DNA of 18,590 bases. Origin: a candidate division LCP-89 bacterium (GTDB lineage: Bacteria; Electryoneota; B3-LCP). Of the stretch, positions 1 through 5,723 are shown in pieces; position 1 is the stretch's first letter, and each line of letters begins with the position of its first letter. The stretch is taken from NCBI GenBank assembly GCA_025774735.1, contig JALGZU010000012.1:1-18590 (forward strand), given 5' to 3'. The position numbers and the translations under genes were made by a program. Below the pieces are notes generated by a model. That model had not been told where the DNA came from. It saw only the letters and a list, made by a program, of their open reading frames with translations, and searched no databases.

Positions 1-525
1 CTCGCATACCTTTCCCGAGGCATTCCGGTAGGCAATTCCATCTAGATCGGTGATATCCGAGTCGTTCTCCAGACGATCCAGGAAGACCTTAAAAGTCAGC
101 TCACTCTCACCCAGAAATACGAGGTCAATATCCGGATTTGACGCAACTTCTTCGGGATTAAGCGAAGGGTGACTCCCCCCACAAACGACCACGATTTCCG
201 GATGAATCGCCTTCACCCAGCGGGCCAATGAACGCAATCGTGGCATCTGAGTGGTGAAGGGGATGGAAAAACCGACAACCTGAGGCTGTAACCTTCGCAC
301 TTGCCAGGCGATCTCTTCTTCGCTGATACCGATTTCGATTAACCCGTCCCCCACTCGCCCGCGCGACATCCAGCCTTCATTCATCGCATCAAGGATCTTT
401 ACCAGATGCGTTGAATTCCGCAGCGTGGCGGCCAAAGACCCCAATCCGACTGGCAGAAAAGGATCAATCTTGTCTGCACAGCGGTCGGAAACGATGGCTG
501 ATGGCTGTATGAGCAAAACTTTCAC
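1..525 (-). CDS. B12-binding-domain radical SAM protein, N-terminal part (cut by window edge)
   Basis: Only the first 175 codons are inside the window; the reading frame is open to base 1. It begins with GTG at 525-523, preceded on the minus strand by a GGGGGA tract three bases upstream that can act as ribosome binding site. The visible part has the alpha/beta pattern of a cobalamin-binding domain: a first beta strand KVLLIQPSA, then DPFLPVGLGSLAATL, a strand QVVGFSIPFT, a strand HPEIVVVCGGSHPSLNPEE, and DIDLVFLGESELTF. These are the hallmarks seen at the start of radical SAM enzymes of the MiaB/BchE-like B12 class, where the CxxxCxxC cluster site lies further downstream. That downstream site is outside the window, so the radical SAM half is inferred. 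The substrate cannot be guessed; such enzymes methylate or rearrange tRNA, lipids, cofactors or peptides. Confidence 0.8.
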   Translation of the reverse strand, partial: MKVLLIQPSAIVSDRCADKIDPFLPVGLGSLAATLRNSTHLVKILDAMNEGWMSRGRVGDGLIEIGISEEEIAWQVRRLQPQVVGFSIPFTTQMPRLRSLARWVKAIHPEIVVVCGGSHPSLNPEEVASNPDIDLVFLGESELTFKVFLDRLENDSDITDLDGIAYRNASGKVCE

Positions 526-538
526 TTTCCCCCCGGTT

Positions 539-552
539 TGTCACATTCTGCC
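539..552 (+). repeat. 14-bp direct repeat, copy 1
   Basis: TGTCACATTCTGCC occurs identically at 539-552 and 684-697, in the same orientation and 145 bp apart. Copy 1 lies in the leader of the minus-strand gene. A 14-bp identity in 160 bp of non-coding DNA suggests a protein-binding site rather than chance, but its role is not established. Confidence 0.6.
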
Positions 553-568
553 CTCTATTTGAAGTATT

Positions 569-597
569 AAATTAAGTTTTTATTAACCATAAGTCAA
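569..597 (-). promoter_or_regulatory. candidate sigma-70-type promoter for the B12/radical SAM gene
   Basis: On the minus strand TTGACT (597-592) is followed after 17 bases by TAATTT (574-569). The -35 is good and the -10 weak (3 of 6). The same TTGACT hexamer precedes otsA and the PBP gene in this window. It would give a 5' leader of about 35 bases before the GTG start. Confidence 0.4.
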
Positions 598-646
598 GCT
601 TATTCCACCCGGTTTCGACCGGTTCTATTAAGTGAGACAATGATGG

Positions 647-675
647 GACAGATAGATGCACATGCATCATCTGAC
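647..675. promoter_or_regulatory. candidate upstream activator (enhancer) dyad for hsp20
   Basis: An imperfect inverted repeat: GACAGAT, a single A, GATGCA, then CA, then TGCATC and ATCTGAC. The arms pair over 12 of 13 positions apart from the one-base bulge. Its centre is about 130 bp upstream of the -24 GG of the sigma-54 promoter, the distance at which bacterial enhancer-binding proteins usually bind. The binding protein is not encoded in the window. Function is inferred from symmetry and position. Confidence 0.45.
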
Positions 676-683
676 TCGAATAC

Positions 684-697
684 TGTCACATTCTGCC
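684..697 (+). repeat. 14-bp direct repeat, copy 2
   Basis: Second exact copy of TGTCACATTCTGCC, located between the enhancer-like dyad and the sigma-54 promoter. CTGTCA inside and before it (683-688) recurs at 704-709, a spacing of two helical turns, so a dimeric regulator could contact both on one DNA face. Confidence 0.6.
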
Positions 698-792
698 ATA
701 CATCTGTCATTATTACATTTCCTTCTATTTTATTTACTTGGTCTGGCTGTTCAATAACACATTAATACAATATTATTAATAGTATAATGTTT

Positions 793-809
793 TTGGCACG
801 TCGCTTGCT
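793..809 (+). promoter_or_regulatory. sigma-54 (RpoN) promoter of hsp20
   Basis: The sequence TTGGCACGTCGCTTGCT matches the sigma-54 consensus TGGCACG-N4-TTGCW. The invariant GG (795-796) and GC (807-808) are separated by exactly 10 bases. Transcription should start near 820, giving a leader of about 43 bases before the ATG at 863. No comparable sigma-70 hexamers at good spacing were seen, and no CIRCE element or sigma-32-like box is present. This promoter type needs an ATP-dependent enhancer-binding activator. Confidence 0.85.
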
Positions 810-862
810 TTTATAATGGCCAAACAGTCGATGTACCAATTAGTTAATAGGAGAACAGAATC

Positions 863-1279
863 ATGTTAATGAAATACCAGCCCCGCAATTCAATGCTAAA
901 TCCCTTCTTCGATGACCTCTGGAGATCATCTTTGAATCAGTCGGAATGCGACATCATCCCGCGCACGGATATCATCGAACGGAAGAGCGACTATATCATC
1001 ACGGCTGAAATGCCCGGCATAAGCAAGGACAACTTCAAAGTCGAAATCGAGAATAACGTCCTGACCATTCATGGTAAGAAGTTCGCTCAAGAGAATAGCG
1101 AAGGCGATCAACAATTCCGGTCGGAGCGCCAATATGGCAATTATCGGCGTAGTTTCCGTCTCGGCGACGAGATCGACAGCGAAAAGATCGACGCCAGATA
1201 CGATTCGGGCATCCTCGAAATCGTCCTGCCCAAGTCTAAGAAGGCCAAACCCAAGATGGTCGAAGTTAAAATCAACTAA
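863..1279 (+). CDS. small heat-shock protein, Hsp20/alpha-crystallin family
   Basis: ATP-independent cytoplasmic holdase chaperone that binds unfolding proteins during stress and hands them to DnaK/ClpB. At 138 aa it has the usual bacterial length. The alpha-crystallin domain spans about residues 34-130, with PRTDIIERKSDYIITAEMPG at its start, the FKVEIENNVLTIHG strands in the middle, and YDSGILEIVLPK matching the family signature A-x-x-x-G-I-L. The C-terminal VEVKIN provides the I/V-x-I/V tail motif used for oligomerisation. AGGAGA at 849-854 sits nine bases before ATG 863, favouring this start over the second ATG at 869. It is a single-gene transcript: sigma-54 promoter upstream, strong hairpin downstream. 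It converges on a trehalose operon, so two stress defences lie next to each other. Confidence 0.95.
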   Translation: MLMKYQPRNSMLNPFFDDLWRSSLNQSECDIIPRTDIIERKSDYIITAEMPGISKDNFKVEIENNVLTIHGKKFAQENSEGDQQFRSERQYGNYRRSFRLGDEIDSEKIDARYDSGILEIVLPKSKKAKPKMVEVKIN

Positions 1280-1293
1280 ACGGCTGCGATCCA

Positions 1294-1327
1294 AACAAGA
1301 AGTCCGCCATACGGCGGACTTCTTGTT
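1294..1327. terminator. bidirectional terminator between hsp20 and treT
   Basis: A perfect 15-bp stem (AACAAGAAGTCCGCC at 1294-1308 pairing with 1313-1327) with the 4-base loop ATAC. The AACAAGAAG/CTTCTTGTT outer part supplies the T-rich side in both directions. It lies 14 bases after the hsp20 stop and 14 bases after the treT stop on the other strand. Confidence 0.9.
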
Positions 1328-1341
1328 ATCCCGTGAGTGAA

Positions 1342-2571
1342 TCAATCCAGGAAGGTGATCTTCTTACGTTGATATTGCTGTTGAAGCAGCAGGAGTAACC
1401 AACTCTTCAAGTAGGTTGGCAGAAGGAAGTTGGACCGCACAAACTCCTTGGCTGCGTGTCCGAGTCGGTCGGCCAGACCGGGATTAGCGAGAAGTTGCCG
1501 GATGCGGTAGGCAGTGCCTTCAACAGTTGACACCAGAAATCCGGTGGTATTGTGGATGATCTGGGATCGAATACCACCCACGGCTCCACCGACCACCGGT
1601 TTCCCCTTCCACATCGCTTCGGTAACAACCAGCCCGAATCCCTCTCGTAAAGACTTCTGAACGATGATGTGCGCTCCCCGTTGCAAGGCGTTGATCTCTA
1701 AATGGCTCGTCGGCGGCAGATCGAGAATGTGAACGCTGGGATCACCGTTTGCTTCCTCCCGCACTTCTTCAAGTACTTTGACACCCTCCGGATCGTCGCT
1801 TGCGGCGCCACCCGCCAGTACTAACTGGGAATCGTGCCATTTCTGAACCATCCGGTAGGCCTGAATAACGCCTACGGGATCCTTTAACCGGTCGAACCGG
1901 GATACCTGCAGAATATATGGCTTCTCCGGATCGATGCCCAGGTTGGCGATGATGGATTGAACCTCCTCGGGAGTCAGTTCCTTGTTTTTATCGGAAAGCG
2001 GATCGATAGCCGGTGGAATAATGTATTGTGGAATGGCCAGGCCCTTGCTGTATTCCGGCAGATGAAATATGGATCCGTCGAATTTCTCGACGAATTGGCG
2101 CAGACAGCCCCAATACCGATAATCGGCTTCGGACAGGTCGATATGACAGCGCCAGAGCCAGAATGGCCGATTCTTTTCTTTCCGGAAGAGGATGAGAGGC
2201 AAGGGTTGAGGATCGTGTATCACCGTGATATCAGCTGCCTCGTCCAGCACGCTCTCGTTCTGCTTGACGGTCTCTTGGAAGAGTTCAATGTCCTCCATTT
2301 TGAAATCCACTTCCTGTCCGTGCATAGCATTGTGGATCATCTTGGTGACGTCGAAGAAGGCAGCGCTCCCTTTAATGGCGTCCCATCGTACATCGATGCC
2401 CAAGCTCTCCATCAGGGGAATCAAACGCTGCAGGATTTCGGCCACACCTCCACCGGACTTGGTCGAGTTGATGTGCTGAACCCTCTTCTTGGCTAGATAC
2501 TTGCCAAGCTTCTTGATCTCATCGATTTCTGGCTTACCCAGGATCGGCGCGTATCGGTCGAGGTCTTTCAT
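1342..2571 (-). CDS. treT: trehalose glycosyltransferring synthase TreT (GT4)
   Basis: Catalyses reversible formation of trehalose from NDP-glucose and glucose in the cytoplasm. The N-terminal signature matches the TreT family: YAPILGKPEI, HINSTKSGGGVAEIL and FFDVTKMIHNAMHG. The GT4 C-terminal domain has ILQVSRFDRLKDP and KSLREGFGLVVTEAMWKGK, with the E-x7-E nucleotide-sugar motif. I chose the ATG at 2571 because it overlaps the stop of the upstream gene as ATGA, implying translational coupling (409 aa). An in-frame ATG at 2607 would add 12 residues and a 40-bp overlap, and neither start has an ideal ribosome binding site. It is the last gene of an otsA-otsB-DUF5752-treT operon. A related alternative would be another GT4 disaccharide phosphorylase/synthase, but the N-terminal motif argues strongly for TreT. 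Confidence 0.92.
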   Translation of the reverse strand: MKDLDRYAPILGKPEIDEIKKLGKYLAKKRVQHINSTKSGGGVAEILQRLIPLMESLGIDVRWDAIKGSAAFFDVTKMIHNAMHGQEVDFKMEDIELFQETVKQNESVLDEAADITVIHDPQPLPLILFRKEKNRPFWLWRCHIDLSEADYRYWGCLRQFVEKFDGSIFHLPEYSKGLAIPQYIIPPAIDPLSDKNKELTPEEVQSIIANLGIDPEKPYILQVSRFDRLKDPVGVIQAYRMVQKWHDSQLVLAGGAASDDPEGVKVLEEVREEANGDPSVHILDLPPTSHLEINALQRGAHIIVQKSLREGFGLVVTEAMWKGKPVVGGAVGGIRSQIIHNTTGFLVSTVEGTAYRIRQLLANPGLADRLGHAAKEFVRSNFLLPTYLKSWLLLLLQQQYQRKKITFLD

Positions 2572-3227
2572 GGCTTCCAGTTCTCTTTGAGCCTTTTTCT
2601 GACGCATTCCAAAATTTTTGCTTTTAATTCCCAGAGATTATACATATAGGGATTCACACCGGCTATAGCCTGGGCGAGCTCTTCGTCATCCATCGTCTCA
2701 CGCAGCCATTCGGAAAAATCATTGGACTGTTTTTCCAACCGGATGGGAGCCTCGATCAGGTGGAAGAAAAAGGTCCCCAGTGTCGCCTTTTTCAGAGCAT
2801 GGTAGAACGCCTCCATATCCGGCTCGACCGTGGTTAACGGAAACACCACGCTGTGCAGTTCAAGAAAGTGAAATTCCTTCCCTTCGGCGACCCTGAAGAA
2901 GAGTTCTCCCGCCCCAACGTATTCCTGAACGTAAGCGATCAACTGTTCACGCGCTTCACGAACGGATTTCGTCCCCATGGGATCGACAGAGGTCAGACGC
3001 TCGGCCAGCGAGGTTTGTCCCAGGTTGAGCAATACCCAGCGTGCAAAATCGTTCATGTGGTCGCTGTGCGCAAAATGGCGACGCAACAGGGCGTGATGCA
3101 TGTGGTAGAAGATGGAAGAGCCTGACACCTTCTTCAAGCCATCCAAAAGCGATTTTAGGCTCTCTGCCCTGTAATTGGTGTGGACCACCAGTCCGGCTTC
3201 GGTATAGATTTTAAACGGTTCAGGCAT
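2568..3227 (-). CDS. DUF5752-like protein with two internal repeats
   Basis: A 219-aa soluble protein of no known activity, which I assign to the DUF5752 family by its conserved words and its place beside treT. It is built from two diverged copies offset by about 110 residues: SIFYHMHHALLRR (38-50) and TFFFHLIEAPIRL (152-164), NDFARWV (59-65) and NDFSEWL (169-175), LAERLTSVDP (74-83) and LAQAIAGVNP (184-193). There is no signal peptide, membrane helix or cysteine-rich motif. Copy one keeps more histidines (YHMHH, RRHFAHSDHM) than copy two. It starts 13 bp after the otsB stop and overlaps treT by 4 bp, so it should be co-produced with both and probably assists or regulates a trehalose or glycan enzyme; that role is inference from context. 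Confidence 0.85.
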   Translation of the reverse strand: MPEPFKIYTEAGLVVHTNYRAESLKSLLDGLKKVSGSSIFYHMHHALLRRHFAHSDHMNDFARWVLLNLGQTSLAERLTSVDPMGTKSVREAREQLIAYVQEYVGAGELFFRVAEGKEFHFLELHSVVFPLTTVEPDMEAFYHALKKATLGTFFFHLIEAPIRLEKQSNDFSEWLRETMDDEELAQAIAGVNPYMYNLWELKAKILECVRKRLKENWKP

Positions 3228-3240
3228 AGGTAACCGGTTA

Positions 3241-4044
3241 TTAGGGTGACTGAGTATCTGTTAACGTTTCCTTGAATTTCTGCAGCAATTCCACCACTTC
3301 GGACTGCGAATCAAGATGGTACCTGGCGTGAGCTGATTTTTCTCTCTCTGATGACCGCACCCACACCGGAAATCCTTCGGCGGGAATGACCTCGAAAACG
3401 TCCTCGTCCGTACGGTCATCCCCGACATACATCTCGAAACAGTGCGAATCCTCAGGAATGGAGTGGTCTTTTACCCAATTGTACGCATCCCCCTTGTTCC
3501 AGTGAGTCTTGGGATTGATTTCCCAGCACATACGCCCCGGCTGCAGATGAAAGGCGCTCCCCTCTACCAGCTTTTCCAGGATCGGTTTCAACTCTTCACC
3601 GACTCCCTTGGCAGCCTGGCGATAGTGAACCGTGATCGAACTCTCTTTCGGTTCCAACATCACCCCCGCCATCATTGACGTCAACGCCTTGATCCGTTCG
3701 ATCTGCTGATGTATCCCAGTGCTTCCATCAAAGGGATTTTTCTCAAATACCTGACCGCCAGGCAGTTGAATGGCGAGACCATGCTCGCCCGAATAGGCTA
3801 TCCCCTCTATTGCTACGCGTCCTCGGATATCTTCAAGCGACCGCCCCGAAAAGATAGCGATTATAACGTTCTCAAAAAAGGATAGGTCCCGCAATAATCG
3901 CCCAACTCCCGGTTGGATCTGCGCCTCTTCAGGATCTGCTACAATAGGAGACAGGGTGCCATCAAAATCGAAGCCCAGATAATATAGGTGCGAGGCTTTA
4001 AGAGACTGTGAGACCTCCTCCCAAACGTCAAACAAATGAGTCAT
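3241..4044 (-). CDS. otsB: trehalose-6-phosphate phosphatase OtsB (HAD superfamily)
   Basis: Removes the phosphate from trehalose-6-phosphate to give trehalose, the second step of the OtsAB pathway. At 267 aa it has the family's length. HAD motif I is GFDFDGTLSPI with nucleophile D26 and acid/base D28. Motif II is IFSGRS (65-69 region). The lysine of motif III is in NKGDA (K184), and the Mg-binding motif IV is GDDRTDEDVF with D209, D210 and D213. The family words GEHGL (87-90) and EPKESSITVHYR are also present. AAAGGAA immediately upstream of ATG 4044 serves as ribosome binding site. The gene follows otsA by 21 bp. Confidence 0.95.
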   Translation of the reverse strand: MTHLFDVWEEVSQSLKASHLYYLGFDFDGTLSPIVADPEEAQIQPGVGRLLRDLSFFENVIIAIFSGRSLEDIRGRVAIEGIAYSGEHGLAIQLPGGQVFEKNPFDGSTGIHQQIERIKALTSMMAGVMLEPKESSITVHYRQAAKGVGEELKPILEKLVEGSAFHLQPGRMCWEINPKTHWNKGDAYNWVKDHSIPEDSHCFEMYVGDDRTDEDVFEVIPAEGFPVWVRSSEREKSAHARYHLDSQSEVVELLQKFKETLTDTQSP

Positions 4045-4065
4045 TTCCTTTCCAAGAGTTGTTTT

Positions 4066-5487
4066 TCAGCTATCGAAGGGTGCAGGTTGACCGGATAGAA
4101 AGGCGTTGACCCATCTAAAAATATCCCAGCGCTTCACCCGCCCTCGCAACGCGGTCATACGCTTGCGGCGTTCTCTGGCGGACATCTTTAAGGCGGCATT
4201 CAGAGCATCGACCGTGTTCTCGACGTCATAGGGATTGACCGGGATCGCTTCGGTAAGCTCCTTTGCGGCTCCCGTGCGTTCCGATAGGATCAGCACACCC
4301 GTATTGTTAGTGCGCACGCTGACATACTCCTTGGCAACCAGGTTCATCCCATCTATAAGCGGCGTCACCAAAGCCACATCCGCAGCCATATACAGTCGGA
4401 TAACGTCCTCGAAGCTGAAGCCTTTGTAGAAATAATGGACAGGTGTCCACCCGAGTTGTGCGTATTTTCCGTTGATATCCCCGACAATCTGATCGATCTT
4501 TTCTTTTAGATCTCGGTATGATCCGACCTGGCTGCGGCTCGGAGCAGCGACCTGAACGAAGCTCACCTTGCCCCGGTGTCGTGCATGCTTGGAAAAGAAT
4601 TGATCGATGGCATAGAGGCGTTCGAGGATTCCTTTCGTGTAATCCATGCGATCCACACCTAAGATGATGCGATCGGCCGAAAGTCCATTCCGGATATTTT
4701 GTGCCTTCTTCTTGTTGGTAAGTAGCTGTGCGCGGGTTTCAAGGTGATTATAATCAACGGATATCGGCCAGGCGCCAACCTGGACTTGCCTTCCCTTGAA
4801 CTCGACCGTACAATCGTTAAAACTCACCTTATGCGAGGTCATGGCTTCGACCGATTTCAGGAAATTTTCGACGTAGTTCGGTACGTGGAAACCGATCCGG
4901 TCCGCTCCCAGCAGAGCCTCCAGAAATCCCTTCGCACCCGGCAGGATGCTGAAGACGTCGACGTGCGGGAAAGGAATGTGCCAGAAAAATCCGATTCGCG
5001 CCAGGGGCAGTTTCTGCCGGATTATGCCGGGCACCAGACCCAGTTGGTAGTCCTGCACCCAGATGAAATCATCCTCTCCCGCAACCTGGAGGACGAGATC
5101 GGCGAAGCGGCTGTTGACGCGGGCATAAGCACGGCGTTCTGATATCTGAATATCCAGGTTATCCGTAAAATAATGGCACAGAGGCCAGAGTACGCTGTTG
5201 GAGAAGCCATAATAAAAATCCGATATTTCATCAGATGACAGTGGAACCGGATAAAACTTGTAGGAGGGATTGTCAGCTGGCAGGTCTACCGGTTGATCCA
5301 GCCGCCGACTCTTTCCCGAAGTCCCCCAGGCGATCCATGCACCCCGACGCGAGATGACGGCAGGTTCCAGAGCGGTCACCAGCCCACCGATCGACTTGAC
5401 CGGTTGAACCTTATCACCGATTTTGCGGAAGGAATAAGGAGCACGGTTGGAGACAACGATTAACCGCCGCTCGTGATCAGAAACCAT
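4066..5487 (-). CDS. otsA: trehalose-6-phosphate synthase OtsA (GT20)
   Basis: Transfers glucose from UDP- or ADP/GDP-glucose to glucose-6-phosphate, giving trehalose-6-phosphate. The 473-aa length is normal. Visible family motifs in order: IVVSNRAPYSF (10-20), the nucleotide-sugar loop SIGGLVTALEP (32-42), WVQDYQLGLVPG (143-154, the VQDYQL variant known from actinobacterial OtsA), FFWHIPFPHVDVF (167-179), ADRIGFHVPNY (195-205), GVDRMDYTKGI with R280 and K285 contacting the donor diphosphate, and DGMNLVAKEYV with the donor-binding acidic residue near 387. First gene of the trehalose operon; ATG 5487 has no strong Shine-Dalgarno but fits the family N-terminus. Confidence 0.96.
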   Translation of the reverse strand: MVSDHERRLIVVSNRAPYSFRKIGDKVQPVKSIGGLVTALEPAVISRRGAWIAWGTSGKSRRLDQPVDLPADNPSYKFYPVPLSSDEISDFYYGFSNSVLWPLCHYFTDNLDIQISERRAYARVNSRFADLVLQVAGEDDFIWVQDYQLGLVPGIIRQKLPLARIGFFWHIPFPHVDVFSILPGAKGFLEALLGADRIGFHVPNYVENFLKSVEAMTSHKVSFNDCTVEFKGRQVQVGAWPISVDYNHLETRAQLLTNKKKAQNIRNGLSADRIILGVDRMDYTKGILERLYAIDQFFSKHARHRGKVSFVQVAAPSRSQVGSYRDLKEKIDQIVGDINGKYAQLGWTPVHYFYKGFSFEDVIRLYMAADVALVTPLIDGMNLVAKEYVSVRTNNTGVLILSERTGAAKELTEAIPVNPYDVENTVDALNAALKMSARERRKRMTALRGRVKRWDIFRWVNAFLSGQPAPFDS

Positions 5488-5532
5488 TAGAATAGTGCCT
5501 GTTTCAAACAGATAACCTGTTATAATTATTAT

Positions 5533-5560
5533 AAATTACGACTTTTTTTGGACAAGTCAA
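5533..5560 (-). promoter_or_regulatory. candidate promoter of the trehalose operon
   Basis: On the minus strand TTGACT (5560-5555) is followed by TAATTT (5538-5533) at 16 bases. A better -10, TATAAT (5533-5528), lies at a too-long 21 bases. Either gives a leader of about 40 bases before otsA. The same TTGACT/TAATTT pair occurs upstream of the radical SAM gene. Confidence 0.4.
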
Positions 5561-5563
5561 GCT

Positions 5564-5590
5564 AAAAAGAGGCAATCTGATACCCTTTTT
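5564..5590 (-). terminator. possible AT-rich hairpin terminator of the PBP gene
   Basis: On the minus strand AAAAAGGG pairs with CCTCTTTTT (one bulged base) around a 10-base loop, ending in a T5 run directly before the otsA -35. The stem is AT-rich, so this is a weak call; it lies about 125 bases beyond the PBP stop. Confidence 0.3.
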
Positions 5591-5679
5591 CGCGTGAAGT
5601 TAAGCTGTCTACTGAAGAATCAAAAGGTGTACGTCGAACAGGTAATGATCTATTCTGATCGTGGACGGTTGGCTGTGTG

Positions 5680-5723
5680 GAGTGGTAGTATGCAGTCAAC
5701 TGAACCTATGAACACTACCACTC
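5680..5723. repeat. 10-bp inverted repeat enclosing the PBP stop codon
   Basis: GAGTGGTAGT (5680-5689) and ACTACCACTC (5714-5723) are exact inverted copies around a 24-base loop. The right arm includes the TAG stop of the PBP gene (5715-5717). No T run follows on the minus strand, so a simple intrinsic terminator is unlikely; a 3'-end stabilising hairpin is possible. Confidence 0.5.

Larger units (their letters stand above)
526..862. other. divergent intergenic region between the radical SAM gene and hsp20
   Basis: This is the only gene-free stretch over 300 bases. It is AT-rich and contains no convincing ORF. Moving from left to right it holds: the leader and promoter of the minus-strand gene; a small hairpin at 609-622 (CCGGT, loop TTCG, ACCGG) without a T run; a long dyad at 647-675; a 14-bp direct repeat with copies at 539-552 and 684-697; CTGTCA at 683-688 and 704-709, exactly 21 bp apart; and a sigma-54 promoter at 793-809 for hsp20. 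The layout, with distal sites upstream of a -24/-12 promoter, is that of an enhancer-activated gene. Confidence 0.75.

Noticed and set aside
609..622. CCGGT-TTCG-ACCGG hairpin as a terminator
   Set aside because: Short stem, no T run on either side, and located between two divergent promoters where no transcript should end.
926..1345. 139-aa minus-strand ORF opposite hsp20
   Set aside because: It is a frame shadow of the well-supported hsp20 gene, has no ribosome binding site and runs through the terminator hairpin.
1957..2496. 179-aa plus-strand ORF inside treT
   Set aside because: Antisense shadow of a conserved glycosyltransferase; no family features and no promoter or ribosome binding site.
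5488..5714. small RNA or hidden gene in the otsA-PBP gap
   Set aside because: Only a weak promoter, an AT-rich hairpin and an inverted repeat are seen; no ORF with a start signal and no clear RNA fold.
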